Under the pieces are notes generated by a model, which saw only the letters and a program-made list of their open reading frames with translations, was not told the origin of the DNA and made no database searches. A stretch of DNA of 64,000 bases, taken from positions 615,412,476 to 615,476,475 of the forward strand of contig NC_081408.1 of assembly GCF_030272615.1 (NCBI RefSeq), given 5' to 3'. The position numbers were made by a program, and so were the translations under genes. The stretch comes from Cryptomeria japonica. Its lineage: Eukaryota; Streptophyta; Pinopsida; Cupressales; Cupressaceae. The stretch's first letter is position 1. Every line of letters starts with the position of its first letter. Shown in pieces: positions 47,729-60,418 of this stretch.

Positions 47729-49809
47729 TATTTTTGCAATTTTTCAAGGATAATGTATGATATGCAACTAAATGCAAACTAAATAAATGAAGATGCAATC
47801 TATGGAAAGAATGCAACCTATGTTTTTGGTTGTTTTTCAAGATTTTGACAAACTTTTTGGAATGCAAATCTAAAAAGAGACCCTTAGGAAATTGAAATGA
47901 TGTCTAGACCTCAAAGGACAAAAGGACCAAGTGACAAAAGGACAAAATGACAATGTCTCCCCTATATGCTTGGATACTAAGCTAGGTTTGACCAAATGAC
48001 ATTGATGACAAAAAGACAAAAGTTTGACAAGGTCTAGACTTCTTAACAATGACTTAGGGTTTATCAAAGATTTGGATTACTCAAGTATGACAAAACCTAG
48101 TTTTGACACTATATGCAAAGGGACAATTACTATGCAAATGACCCTAATATGATATGATAATGACCTACACTTAATGAAGAGACTTAGGGTATACAAATGC
48201 AAATGTATGACAATGGTATTACTCTAATGCAAGAGGACACATGCAAAATGGATGACCCTTATTGATATGCAAAGGAGTATGACCCAGGTGAAACTTAACC
48301 TTGATAGTTGACAATGACTTTGCAAAATGCAACCTAGGATGAACCTAAATGTAAGTGACATGAATGTTGAGACAAGATTTTGAACAATGTTTGCTAACCA
48401 TGTTTGAAGATGAGTTTTGAATCTTGTTGAACTTTTGTTGGATGAATGTCTCTTGTGTTTAATCTTATGTTGGATCAATTTGTCTTGCTTTTGAAATGAG
48501 ATGCAATTCAACTTTTGACAAGTAAAGAAGACAAGATATTTTAACATAGACTCAAGACAATCATGCTCATTCCCACATTTCTTATGGTAGGCAAGGACAT
48601 TAGGTACTTAAGAGGTAGACTCATTATGGGATTCAAGGAGAATACATAGATGCTTGACCCCACGGGCTCCCCTCCATGGCACTCACTTCTCAGGGCAGCC
48701 AAGCATCAGTCCCCATGGAAATATCCCCATGGTGAACTTAGTATCTCTTCCAAGTATCCGAACTTGTCCTTCTCAAGCAACTAGAAGGGTTTTTGGCCTC
48801 TAAAACAAGGTGTGTAGTAAGGATTTCTGTTAAGCGTTACTCCTTGATGTCACACAAGCGTGATTGAGACATTAAGCCCATCAAGATACCAAACAGATGT
48901 AGTTGTGCAAGCATGATTTAGACCAAGAGGCCCTACTTAGATGTTGATATGAGAAAGAGTTCAAGGGTCATCACTTCCCAAGTAACTACAATTCCCACGT
49001 AACCCTTCCTTCAAGGCTTTCACCCATCAGGTATTTGTTTATAGTGAGTTAGAATGCCAAGGTATTCTATTCATACTCACTTTGGGTCGTTCCCTTCTCA
49101 CGATTATCACTTGCTTACAAAAGCAAAGTGGTCGGGAAGGCAGGCCCTCTAAAGGAGACACACAATCAAAGACAAAAGCATGGTATCGAAGATTTGGATT
49201 TCTGATCACCCTAAAAGGATGAGAGCATACTCTCCTACTCCAATGTCACACTCAACAATCAAAGCAAAAACATGTTCATTCCAACCTATTTAGAAATCAC
49301 TAGGTGCCTAAAAAATTAATGACAAACACCAAGTTTAGTTGTTTCTCCAAGGCAACCTGCAAAACCCAAGTTAGAAGTTTGAGGTGCTTATTCTTTGACT
49401 ATCGATTCTGCATAACACATGTTAGTAGTTTGATTTGTTGTCTTTTCCATGTGTATGCCAAGATTCTGCACAGATAATTAGTACCAAAAACCAAAACACA
49501 GAAAATAGAATGCAAAAACAAGACAATTTTCAAGTAAAATACTGCATTTTTACCTCTGTTCTGAACTTTACACAGGCGCAGAACTCAGGACACAGGCATA
49601 GAATGCATGACACAGGCACAAAATGTCTTCAACATAGGCACAAGATGCTCAACATAGGTGCAAGTTGTCTTACACAGGCGCAGAAGTCCCCAGAAAACCC
49701 TGCACTGCCTTGTTTTTGGTTTTTTTGACCTGCAAATCAACTCAAAAGCACTCAAAAACACAGTAAAGGGGTTAGATGGTTAGTGTTTCACATCGGGTTC
49801 ACCAATTAA
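47729..49809 (-). other. Y leader (5' UTR) region
   Basis: Between the 5' LTR and the long sense ORF there are about 2.1 kb without a convincing gene. It holds a primer-site-like sequence at 49791-49804 (sense TGGTGAACCCGATG, five bases from the LTR; tRNA not assigned) and a 20-24 bp repeat array at 49557-49690. Long leaders are common in Tat-lineage elements. Confidence 0.6.
49557..49690. repeat. ACACAGGCGCA-type repeats (Y, 5' side)
   Basis: Six units of about 20-24 bases (TACACAGGCGCAGAA, GACACAGGCATAGAA, GACACAGGCACAAAA, AACATAGGCACAAGA, AACATAGGTGCAAGT, TACACAGGCGCAGAA). Same core as at 40500-40560. Confidence 0.85.
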
Positions 49810-51339
49810 TGTACATTAGGAAATTAGGAATCATCACAAACAAGATAAACATACTAATCATTAGCTCAATCACAAAAGCACAATTGCAATGATCTATCCT
49901 AAACAACACTCAATAGAGACATGAAATAAAAACATTCAAAACTAGAAATTAAGCAAACCAAAGGTATGATTTGAATGCTCCTTCATGCGGCTCCATTGTC
50001 CTTTTTTCTTCTCCAAATAGTTTTGTTGTGGATCTCACCTACTAGTGCATGATCATGATATGAAAGCAAGTAAATAAGATATTGCTCAAGAATACTTGAA
50101 GTGTGATTAACTAGAAATTTGATAATCTGATTAGGGGTCAAGAATCAAGGGTCAAGATTGAAGAAATTCATCCAATTTATAGAAGAATTGGAGAAAAGAC
50201 AAGATTATCATGATTCAATTCAAATGGAAATTGCAAATCAATTATGTCAATTATGACAAATTATGACAAATTATGCACCTTCTATGCAAAATTTGTTGAT
50301 TGATGATTTATGACAAATTATGACAACTTGTATGTCAAAAATTGATTGATTGTCAATTATGACAAATTATGACAAATTGACATGTCATTCCCATGAATTT
50401 AGGAGAGAAATAGGAGAGAAATTGAAATTAGGAAATTAGAAAATTAGAAAATTAGAAAATTAAGAATTTAGGAAATAAGAAATTGATGGAAATTAGAAAT
50501 TAGGTAAATTAATTAATAATTTATCATTTATTAATTAATTAACAAAGAGGAATAATTAACCAATTAAATGAACATTTAATTGTGACAAGAAAACTTAGGA
50601 TAAATAAATAATTTATTAATCCTAAAGGAGGAAATGACAAACCAGGTTAAATGATTAAATCATGAAACCCTAGAAGATGAATTAGGTCTTGATGAAAGAT
50701 AATTGACTCGATCATGATTCTGATTAACAAAGGACCAATGTGATAAATGATTTAATTGATAAAATGTGTCAATTGACGAGGAACAATGACTAATTGATCC
50801 AAATTGACATGATTGAAATGAATGATGATTGATGACAAAATAGATTGCAAAATGACAATATTGAAAATGACCACGATTGATGACAAATCGATCGCAAAAT
50901 GACAAGATTGAAAATGACAACGATCAATGACAAATTGATCGCAAAATGACAATATCAAACATGACAACGACCGATGACAAATCGATCGTTAAATGACAAG
51001 ATTGAAAATGATAAGGATTGATGATAAATCGACAAGATTGATAAGAGGACAAAACCCTAATTAGGATTGATGATGTCCAAAATGATGACAAATTAGCACA
51101 CACATTGATGTGACAGGATAAGGTCGATTAAAATCATGACTGGATAGTGTTGTTGACAAGACCAAATTTGAGAGCAAGACGAATGAAGAAAGTAGAAGAA
51201 TGACTCGATGCTCGCAAATGATAAAGACCAAGTGCGAATCATAGGAGAAATGTTAATGCGACGCAAAAAACTAAAATGAGGCAATGCGCAAATGTTAAAG
51301 TATGACTCCGCAAGCGTTGACCATTTTTAGGTGTCTACA
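49810..51339 (-). repeat. Y 5' LTR
   Basis: 1,530 bp copy of 38374-39908. The 5-bp length difference is explained by fewer GAAAATTA units (loss) and a small TTC insertion near 50005. Confidence 0.93.
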
Positions 51340-52316
51340 ATTTCATCTTTGTATTTGTCAACAATCTTTTGTGATAACCTTATTCTTTTCTTCATTTTGG
51401 CCTTTAATGCTTGAAAAAAGTCATGAATATTGTTTTCCTTGTCTTTTCCCATGTTATTGAATAGTTCTGTTAACTGTTTGCCTACCGGTATATCATATCC
51501 AAGTTCTTTGTAGCCTATACCAGGAACCTGTTTTGTTATATGTAGCATCAGACATACTAACAGATTTCCAAACCTGAAAGTTCCTTTCTTGTCCTTCTTG
51601 ATCTTTCCAAGGTTGTCAATTAATTCATCTTTTAACCACTCACATACATCAATTTTGGCATTATTTGTGATCATATCATAAGCACTCTTAATGCATAAAC
51701 TTGAAACTGAATTGAGTCTATTTGCATGAGTAGCTTTATACCCTAATATCATGCTAATGAATCTCACATTAATATCTGTTACATCATTAACTCTTAGGGA
51801 CCTCTTGTTGAATGTTGCACCAGTTAGGTTTATAACTAGGTCATTGGAAACCTTCTTGGTTTTATCTGGTCTTTTACCAATGGTCGATAACCCTGTGACA
51901 ACTTTCACAGCTTCCTTGGTGATTTTGTGGACTGCATCTAACCAGAAAAACTCACCATGTACCCTACTTAAGACTATCCTAATCACATCCTTGGGAAATT
52001 CAAGAATGCTAAGCATCTCTATAAATCCTAGGATCTCAATGATTTTGTGTTCATCTTTTACATTGTCAGTTTTATCACATATCACAGTTTTAAACATGGT
52101 TTTAATTTCTTCATCTCCTAGTTCCTCAATGTTGCAATGGATGTACATTCTGGGGTCTTCAACATAAACAACTCCCTTAGGAATTTGAGAAAAAGCACCT
52201 AAGGTATCATCTTTCTTTTCTATCTCGGGAACCAACTGAAATACGGGCCTAGGTCTTTTTATCACTTCAACAATAGTAGGGTTTTCTATATATTCAATTG
52301 CAGAGGTGGATGCCAT
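51340..52316 (-). pseudogene. X2 ORF2, N-terminal part (long open stretch)
   Basis: ATG at 52316 (MASTSAIEYIENPTIVEVIK) opens 326 codons without a stop up to the Y insertion at 51340. Blocks: FQLVPEIEKKDDTLGAFSQI, YIHCNIEELGDEEIKTMFKT, SRVHGEFFWLDAVHKITKEA, VSNDLVINLTGATFNKRSLR, NVRFISMILGYK, FRFGNLLVCLMLHITKQVPG and NIHDFFQALKAKMKKRIRLS. The frame continues at 38368 when Y and one target duplication are removed. This is the best-preserved N-terminus of the X ORF2 and the best query for searches. I see no known catalytic motif; the layout has a faint likeness to the plant transposon proteins annotated as 'putative plant transposon protein', which I cannot confirm. Confidence 0.82.
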
Positions 52317-52682
52317 GATTAAATACCTTTTACTACCTTTAGGATGGATGATTGTTTGGAGTGTTCTTGCTTCTTGCTCGAAATGCCTTAGCTCAGAATC
52401 TTCATGCTCTTCATAAATTTGAAATCTCGGTGAAATGAAATGGAGCCAAAACCTTAATTTTATAGTGTCTATTCGCCATCTACCACATTAATTGCGTGTT
52501 GGTTAAGTATTCACTTAACATTGTTTGTCGGTAATAAGTAATTTTCAACTTCTTATCTCTAACCGAGGGAATAATAATACATGTGTCATTAGATTGCCAA
52601 ACCCTCAAAGAAACTTTCTTCAATTGGATGAAGAACTTCCTGCCGGTGGAGCACTGCTCTGTCCTTCCGGTGAAGCATCACT
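52317..52682 (-). other. X2 inter-ORF spacer
   Basis: About 370 bases between the ORF1 stop and the ORF2 ATG; similar to 7183-7525 in X1. No open frame. Confidence 0.6.
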
Positions 52683-53777
52683 CTATCCTGCCTGTGAAGC
52701 ATTGGTTTGTTCTACTAGTGGAGGAGTATTCCCAATATTTAGATTAGCTTTTCTAATCCATTGTTTTGAGAATTCTTGCTTAACCTCTTCAACTTTTTCT
52801 TTACCTTTCAAGCTAGAACTTTTGTTGTCTATCGGTGTTCCTTTACTTCTACAAAATTTAGCAATATGCCCAATATTGTTACATGCATAACAAGTTACAT
52901 TATTCTTCTGAATAGCTTTTCCATAACCTTTGCCAGTTTGTGTTCTGCATTGATTAGATAAATGTCCAAATCTTCCACAAACATAACATCTCACATTCAT
53001 TCTGCAGTTTTCAGAGTTGTGACCAACTTTGTTGCATTTAGAACATTGACTAGTGGGTGTGTTGATATTCTGATAATTTATAGATCTACATTCATTTGCT
53101 CTATGACCATAATTATTACAGTTAAAGCATTTTCCATTGAATTTATAAGCATTAGGTTGTCTTACCGATTTGCTGTGATCTTGAGTATTTGCAGTACCAG
53201 AGCTTTCACCAATTTCAAAGCCAATTCTAGAAGTGTCACCTTTAGGTTTTTGATTCTTCAGCAAGGTGCCAAGTTCCTCTAAGCTTTTCTTGAATTTTTC
53301 TTTATGTTGATTTGCAGTTTCTAGTTCTCTTTCTAAGACTTCCTTTTGTCTCATCAATTCATTTGAGTCATTCTAAGTATGCATCAGATCTGTCTTCAAC
53401 ATGTCATTTTCATAGCTAAGTCTTGTGTTCTCATTTGCTGCTTCACTTAGTCTTCTGGTCAATTCTTCTTCATTCTTCTTCCTATCCTCAATCTCTTTGC
53501 AAAATCTCATAGTCATATCCTGCATCTCATTCTTTGTTGTCATGATCTCTTGTTTCAACTTGCTTATCATATCATTAAGTTATTCCTTTTCATCATTCTC
53601 ATTTTGCAATTTTTCACAAAGTTTTCTTCTCTTATTTCTTGCAACAGTAAAATTTTCTTGAAATGCCTAAATGATATCCTGAGCTGCCCTTATGTCATCT
53701 TCTAGTTTGATATTTTTCAATTTCTCTGCATCATAGTCTGTAAGAGCTCCTTCAAGTTGCTTCATTAGATTTTCCAT
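52683..53777 (-). pseudogene. X2 ORF1: coiled coil plus four intact CCHC knuckles
   Basis: ATG at 53777 (MENLMKQLEGALTDYD) starts a single frame to 52683, about 365 codons, with stops near 53667, 53579 and 53373 but no frameshift. The coiled coil covers about the first 180 residues (LKQEIMTTKNEMQDMTMRFC and following). Then come a Gly/Ser linker (SRIGFEIGESSGT) and four complete knuckles: CFNCNNYGHRANEC, CSKCNKVGHNSENC, CYVCGRFGHLSNQC and CYACNNIGHIAKFC. A Lys/Glu-rich tail follows. Nucleocapsid-type RNA binding is the likely role. The first ATG lies about 58 bases after the primer site. Confidence 0.87.
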
Positions 53778-53834
53778 CTTTACCGGTGTCAAGATCTTTC
53801 TCAAGCTATTAGGCTTCTAAAAATAGAGGACCAG

Positions 53835-53846
53835 GCTCTGATACCA
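53835..53846 (-). promoter_or_regulatory. X2 primer binding site (initiator tRNA-Met)
   Basis: Plus-strand GCTCTGATACCA, which is TGGTATCAGAGC on the sense strand, two bases from the 5' LTR. Confidence 0.93.
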
Positions 53847-53848
53847 AT

Positions 53849-54640
53849 TGTTAGGAATCCCACAGATACTGAGAGGGAGGGGTGAATTAGTATCTAACCG
53901 GTTAATGGAATTTCTTAACTTAAAACATGCAGAACATAATATAACAGTGTACCGGTATGCAAGAAATAATGCAATAAACAGAATCAAGAACATCCACATG
54001 AAAAGCACACCATAACACAATATTTTAACAAGGAAACCCAGTGTGGGAAAAACCTCAGTGGGATTTGTGACCCACAATATTCATTCACTGGCCAATAAGA
54101 GAATATTACTTACAATAGGGGCCTACACATGCAGGAAGCCCAATTGCCTAGAGCTCACTGCTCAATGGGAAGTCTCACTGACTTACAATGAGGATTATAC
54201 AAATCCAATAACTTGTACTGCTTTACAATAGCATCTTCAATGCCAAATTCAGTACCGGTTCCTGCTCTGTTCTTTACATATACCCCTTAACCTATATTTC
54301 ACACAATAGGTCTGCCTAATATTTTCCTTATGCTTATGTCTCTTTTTTGATGTCTACAATGATCTCTTTTATATATAAGAGTCATTTTACAATTTGCCAA
54401 GTCGGCTTACAAAGTTTTTCAATAATAAACAAAATATAATAAAACAAAATCCTGTCGGCCTTTGTGCTGGTATACTTCCTTTCTTCTGTGTCGATGCTGG
54501 TGTCCTGAGTGCCGGTGTAGAGTGTGATCTGCTGATGCCCATATAATCCCTTTGCCGGTGTCATAGGATTGCAAGGTTGCCATCAATAACAAAACCTTCA
54601 ATCACATACAATGTCTCATTGGAGTGTGCATATGCCAACA
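53849..54640 (-). repeat. X2 5' LTR
   Basis: 792 bp, TGTTAGGAATCCCAC to CATATGCCAACA (plus strand), followed by the duplication ATAAT. The TATA box on the minus strand is at about 54368-54379. Confidence 0.93.
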
Positions 54641-54645
54641 ATAAT

Positions 54646-56360
54646 AACCCGCATCCTTATGCCCCTCAAGGCATTCATGCTTTATTTCCCTCCTTATGAC
54701 CCCCAAATGCATAAACAAACCATGCAGAAAGGGTCACATATATCCCTTGAGATCACTCTCATAACGAGAGCCTCTCACTCGAGGGTTGTCAAATGTCTAC
54801 CACCCACAAGACCATCCTCTCTCCCAAGAGTAGGAGGTCTTGGTTACTCCCAAAACACAGAATGCATACAAGAAATAAAAGACATAATGTGTAATAATTT
54901 TCACAAAAGAAAATGCAAGAAACTAGCCTTTCCTTACAAGCAAATCTATTCAACATAACATGCAACATGAAAAAAATACAAAGAGAAGTTAAACCAACCT
55001 TCAACTACCCAAAGGTATGCTAGTCTAGTTGAGGATGAGTAGCCCAATTCCACAATCCCTATTTCTCTACACTTAGCCAAATTCCTATACCAAATCTTTT
55101 TCTTTCAAAATTGTATTGTCTCCAAAAATGGAGAGTGGGTGATTACCGGCAAAATCTCTCATTCTTGCCTAAGAAGATCTCCGTGAGAGTTCTCATAGGT
55201 TTCTAAAATTGAAAAAGGAAAAAGTCAAAAAAAGATCAAAAGGGATCTCTCATCAAAAAGGAAAGTTAACTAACCTAGATGATGCCTTCTAAATTCAATT
55301 TTCGCACATCTTAGAAAATCCACTTTTTAGGGTGACTAAACAGTTACATGGGAGTTGTCACATGCCTAAAAATACTCCTAACCCTTAGGTATACCTTATG
55401 GGCTTTAGGAAACACCTTTAAACTACCCCTAAGAGTCCATTTAACCCCTTTTAAACCCATGTGAAGTTAACTTTCGGGTCAAACCTAAGTTGACCACCCC
55501 AAAGATTCTCTACCCAAGGAAAATATAGAACCACATTAAATTATTTGAAAAAGCTATGGTTAAAACAACTCTCTCCAAGAGACAATTCAAAAATCAAGAC
55601 ATAAATCAACACGTGTCAAGTGACACAATAAAAATACTTTTACAAAATTACACATGAAATTTTGTCTCTTGTTGGATTTACAAAATTTAATAAATTCAAT
55701 TTAACACACATGCCACATTCAATTTCACAAATAAAATACGATACAAACGGGGTGTTGTCTCTCCAAATAGACAAACCCTGGTTTTACGAATGTACATAGG
55801 TCTAGGTTTGGTTCTTCATAATGTTTCCATGGTCACATGGATAATTTTCCTGCGCATCTCAATTACACATTAGTAATTTCAAGTAATCTCATATAATATA
55901 AAACACATGAATAAGAATACACATCAAACACTCTGCATATAATATACATTTAAACAAATCCATATATCTTACATCCAAATAATCCACATAAGCAATTATC
56001 ATAATCCCCATAATTAATCCATATGTAAAACATGCATCCTATTTCTATCATCATATCAAAGTCCTGCAAATCCAATAATGACATATATCATCTCAAAGTA
56101 ATCCTATTCTAGAATCATGCATAGAAATGAAGCATCAACAGATATCAATGTTATCCAAATCATGAAATCATATAAGTTCCAAATCCATAATGTATAAAAA
56201 TACACACCTCAAGGTGAAATGATTCCATAACCCGGTTCAATTACTTTTCTCACCAATCTATTTGTCTAACATAGCCCATCCTATTTAATTATTGCATTTA
56301 TTAGTAGGGTCAAACATGTTCAACTAAGTTAATCAAAGCTTGGTTGGGGAGGGCCTTACA
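54646..56360 (-). repeat. LARD LTR1, second part
   Basis: Continues LTR1 after X2. It aligns with 62804-64000 as far as the window goes and ends GGGCCTTACA, i.e. sense TGTAAGGCCC, immediately before the polypurine tract. No gene. Total LTR1 length is about 3.7 kb. Confidence 0.88.
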
Positions 56361-59300
56361 TCCTCCTCCCCTAGAGTTCGACTTGCTCCTGGAAGTCACA
56401 TGAGTAGATTTATGAAGTAGGGACATAACCTTTCCCACAATTTCAATAAGTTACTCAAAATCTTATCTTGCCTACTAGAAAGGTGAAATACCAAAATCAA
56501 CTTATTATTGTAATTAACTTGCCATCTTCACAAGGTTAAATTCTTAGTATTTTTATTACATTTTCCTTCGATCTCAGGTAGGTGTTTAGAAAGTTCTACT
56601 TTTCAACAACTTACACTAATGCGCCATCCAAATCATATCAATAACACACATCAACTCCCACAATCAAGGTTACACATGATAGTTTACTTATTAATGTCTA
56701 GGAGTCATACTTATTAAGGGTTCGTGTAAAACATGTTTATCCCACCGCAATTGTCATCCATGCTTGCCTCTAAAGAGAATTGACATCACAATTTATTCTT
56801 AATGAATCTACTGATTTTACATCAAGGTATCTCATTAGGGTGTTAATAAAATATTTGTCAAACCGTCCTAGGTGCATAATTTCTTCCAACAGGGCATAAT
56901 CAAATTTAGGTTTTTCAAATCCACCCCTATCTAGGGTAGTTTTCTACCACTAGGGATTACAATGTTTATATTTCCAGGCACCAAGGTTTAAGTTTTCATA
57001 GGGTACATTATTCGCAATTTCCAAACATTAAGGTACATATCAATCCCATTCTAAGGGAGTGATGGAAATTATTAATACTTATTTTAGATATCATCCACGC
57101 AATCATCTCCATACACATGCCAAATTTACTAGTCGACAATCATCACTTTCACGATTCATTAGGTCTAGGTCACACTGTTGTTATAAATTTTTCTCTTTCA
57201 AATTACTCGCAATTAATTTTACTTAGGAGGATATTCCTTCCTTTATCTTAATTTGATAAAATATATTCTTTATTATTTCTTTGTTCTTAATTTCACTCCT
57301 TGCGGTATTCTCCCTTGACACACTATCAGTGGTTCAACGAACATGATAGACATTTACACAAATCACATCACTAGGGCTAGCTATATCAACCATCAAAATG
57401 ACCACTTGACACTTTAAAAGGTCAAAAAAAAAAAAATCACTTTTACCAAGTCCCCTTAAAAGAAGAAAAATGTCGGCAATTGAAAGATATTAGAACTAGA
57501 AACATGGCAAGTTCCATAGTTCCAATAAAAAGAAACATAAATTTAGTGGTCCTCTCTTCATAAAAATAAATTAAAAAAATAAAAGAAAGTACTAGCCCCT
57601 AGGTCACAATATACTTTTCAAAGAAAGTTGAAAATACTGACGAATCAAAACTCGAAACAAGATGACCATACTGGTCATACCCTAGGGAGTAACCGCAACA
57701 CATCACCCAAGATCACATGTCCTGAGTGTGTTAGGAAGTGATTGTTAGACTCTTAAGGTTCTTAGATTCTTTATAATCCTTTATTGATTTATGAAATAAA
57801 TTCTTATACAGAAGAGATCACATTCGTTTTTATAAATCATGTTCCATTTTAACCTTCACATGCTTACTATTTCAAGCAACACTTTCTGATAAAATCCACT
57901 ATCTATTTAGGGTTATTAAAATCCTTAATTATATTCTAATAGGTGTTTGCACTAACTCTACCATTCTCCATCCATTTCTCTTGCACTAATTTTTTTTTGA
58001 ACACTTAATTATATGCAATCTATGCTTAATTGGAGGTTAAAGCTTAACAAGTTGATCCAACGAAACCTTAGGTCTTGATAAAACTCCTAGGTGATAGGAT
58101 TAAGAAAATTACTACATAACAAATATGATAACTTCTATTATCAATTGGATCAAATAAATTTTATAAGGGCAATAATAATTTCACTCAAAAGTCCCTTTCA
58201 TTACAGTTGCATTTAATAATACTTAATTAGATCATCTTCTACTAAATAGGCATTTATATAGTTACTTGGTTCAACATCAATTATTTAATAATTATCTAGT
58301 TTCCTCCATCTTGTTAATACATCCCTCCTTAATAACTTAATTTAATATGGCTTCTATTAATTATCTTAATATGCTAAACCTTGATTCAATGTTACATGGT
58401 AGTTCAAGTATCGACACTTCCATGTCTTATAGACATGGTTGATAGTTCGGTACAAAATTGACACTTGTTTACTTAGAACCACTTAGGATTTGTATAATGT
58501 AATCATATAAGTTTACTAGGGACATCATTTGTTTTCTTAGCACCTTATGCTAGCTCCTTATATTTTCACCTCTAACATTCACTTGCCTTCATTAGTTAGG
58601 AGCTTGTTGTCAAAATGCTAACACTTATGGTTAAGAACCATTTGGGGTGGAATAAAGATCGATAACGATTAACAATAATTTCTACCTGCATATTTCATGA
58701 CATATTTCAAACAACTCAGAGAGTGGACTTATTCTCTCCTACTTCACATTTGAAACTATGAAATCAAGGGGGTGTGCACTCGAGGAGTGACCAACACCCA
58801 CCCTTTTAAATAAAATTTGGTAAGAAGGAAGCTATCTCTTTCCATATTACTTATTTATATTTACTTACTTGCCAAATCCGACATATCACAACTTACGATT
58901 TCCTTCAATCCACAAAAAAAAACCACCTTATCATCATAATATCTTGTTACCTAATTATGGTATAACTTAAAGGTGTCCAATAATTACCAATGTCTTAAGA
59001 CTCCCATAATTTTCCAAGTTCCCCCTTGGCTAACCACAAAATTCAGCTCCTTATCAATGTTCTCATAAAATATTTTATACTGCCATCTAATTCTCATTAA
59101 AACTTTGGTATTATATTATTTTTATACTATCTTTCCATAAGCCATTTTCATTCACATGTTGCTTCATCCATACTTAATGTTTTCTCATACTTTTACATTT
59201 GAGTGCCATAATTTGCAAAACTTCTTCGATTGTGCCTAGTAGTTAAATTGTGTTACATACTGTATTGTACCTAGCGACTAACCATGATTGGGTTGCACTT

Positions 59301-60418
59301 TTCTTCTTAGTTTTCTAAACGAGTATTAGTTACTTATTCCTAGATTATAAGATCTTAATTCTTTTACACTCCTTGCACTTCAATGGAGATTTTTGTACGT
59401 TTCCCAAATCCACTCTACTCTCTCTTCCATTATTTACTTTCTCCAAAATTATCTTCCCATAAAGGAACTAGTTGAGGTTTCTTGCTTGTTTCCCCAATTA
59501 CATAACCACAGATGAACTTAGGGTTTATTGTAATTACGTGTTTTAACCCAAGAATTTCATGCCTCCTTTCTCCTTATTTAACTCATCTATAGTATTACTA
59601 GGGTTTTCTAATCAAGGAGATTGCCATTCATCATTTTTGTTCTAAACTTCAGGGTTATCCAACTCTAGCTTCACTACATTACTACAAAAAAATTGTCTAA
59701 CAAATGCTCTTAATAAGAAATCTAGCATGACCACATTCTTAAGGTACCTAGTCATTAGGATAGGTTAATGTTTCTATCTGAGATTCACAAGAGTTCCTTT
59801 TAACTCTTCTTCATTTATGTCTCCAATGGCGGCTTTGATCTTTTTAACCATCATAATTTCACATAGCTTAAAAACTTAACTTGAACTATCTCGATCTTAT
59901 TTATCTTGTTTATTGTGCCTTTATCTTAGGTCTAACTATCTTGCTTGACTTGCCATGTCAAGAACATATCTCGATGGAAGGCATTCTCTTAGTTACCATC
60001 AAGAGTATTTTAGTGAAGAATTAACTCATCATACTTGATTTGATTAGGGCAATTATTGAGTTTAGGTTCCAATTGAATGGTACCCCATAAGTACTAAAGA
60101 GCTAAATTTCGTGATTAAACACCGAAAATACCTCATATAAATAAATAATTGAAAATTTCGTAGCCTTTGGGGTTTTATTTAAGCCATAAATATTATGACA
60201 AAATAAGTTTCAATTTCAGAGCTTACAGTGATCCTTGGAATCCCCTTAAATTTATATATGTTGATCTGTTGATTTAAAAGAATTTTCACTTATGTTTCTC
60301 CTTGTTATTTACAAGTTTCCACCTAGGTGTTATACTTCAAGCCATAGTTTGGTTTCAACTAAGTTATGAATGTAGCCCATGTTCACCAATGTATGAACCT
60401 AGGGCTTTGATACCAAAA
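56361..60418 (-). other. LARD internal region, non-coding
   Basis: 4,058 bases with stops in all frames and no open frame of note. The polypurine tract is at 56361-56373; a 3' phrase CTTCCAGGAGCAAGTCGAAC (sense, about 56374-56396) resembles the CTTCCAGGAGTAAGC that precedes the polypurine tract of the Tekay-like gypsy at 14655. The primer-site-like TGGTATCAAAGC is at 60404-60415, three bases from LTR2. Nothing else is recognised. Confidence 0.75.

Larger units (their letters stand above)
38374..51339 (-). mobile_element. Y: pol-less Tat/Athila-style LTR element
   Basis: Direct LTRs at 38374-39908 and 49810-51339 and a 5-bp duplication ATTTT/ATTTC (38369-38373, 51340-51344) with one mismatch. 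Sense is minus: the LTR starts TGTAGACACC, typical of Tat/Athila-type gypsy LTRs. The polypurine tract is at 39909-39922 and a TGG-starting primer site at 49791-49804. The 9.9 kb interior has a long sense ORF (44870-47728) and an antisense plant-mobile-domain ORF (40726-42530), but no protease, RT, RNase H or integrase. Excision restores X2 ORF2 in frame. Its LTRs look the most alike in the window, consistent with the youngest insertion. Confidence 0.9.
35067..54640 (-). mobile_element. X2: complete non-autonomous Sirevirus-like element, with nested Y
   Basis: LTRs at 35067-35858 and 53849-54640 (792 bp each) and the perfect 5-bp duplication ATAAT at 35062-35066 and 54641-54645. Sense is the minus strand. 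Order: 5' LTR, iMet primer site, ORF1, ORF2, multiple polypurine tracts, 3' LTR, with no pol genes. Element Y is inserted in ORF2 at 38374-51339; without it X2 is about 6.6 kb, matching X1 without its gypsy. It sits in LARD LTR1: joining 35061 to 54641 recreates sequence equal to LTR2 around 62790-62810. Confidence 0.94.
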
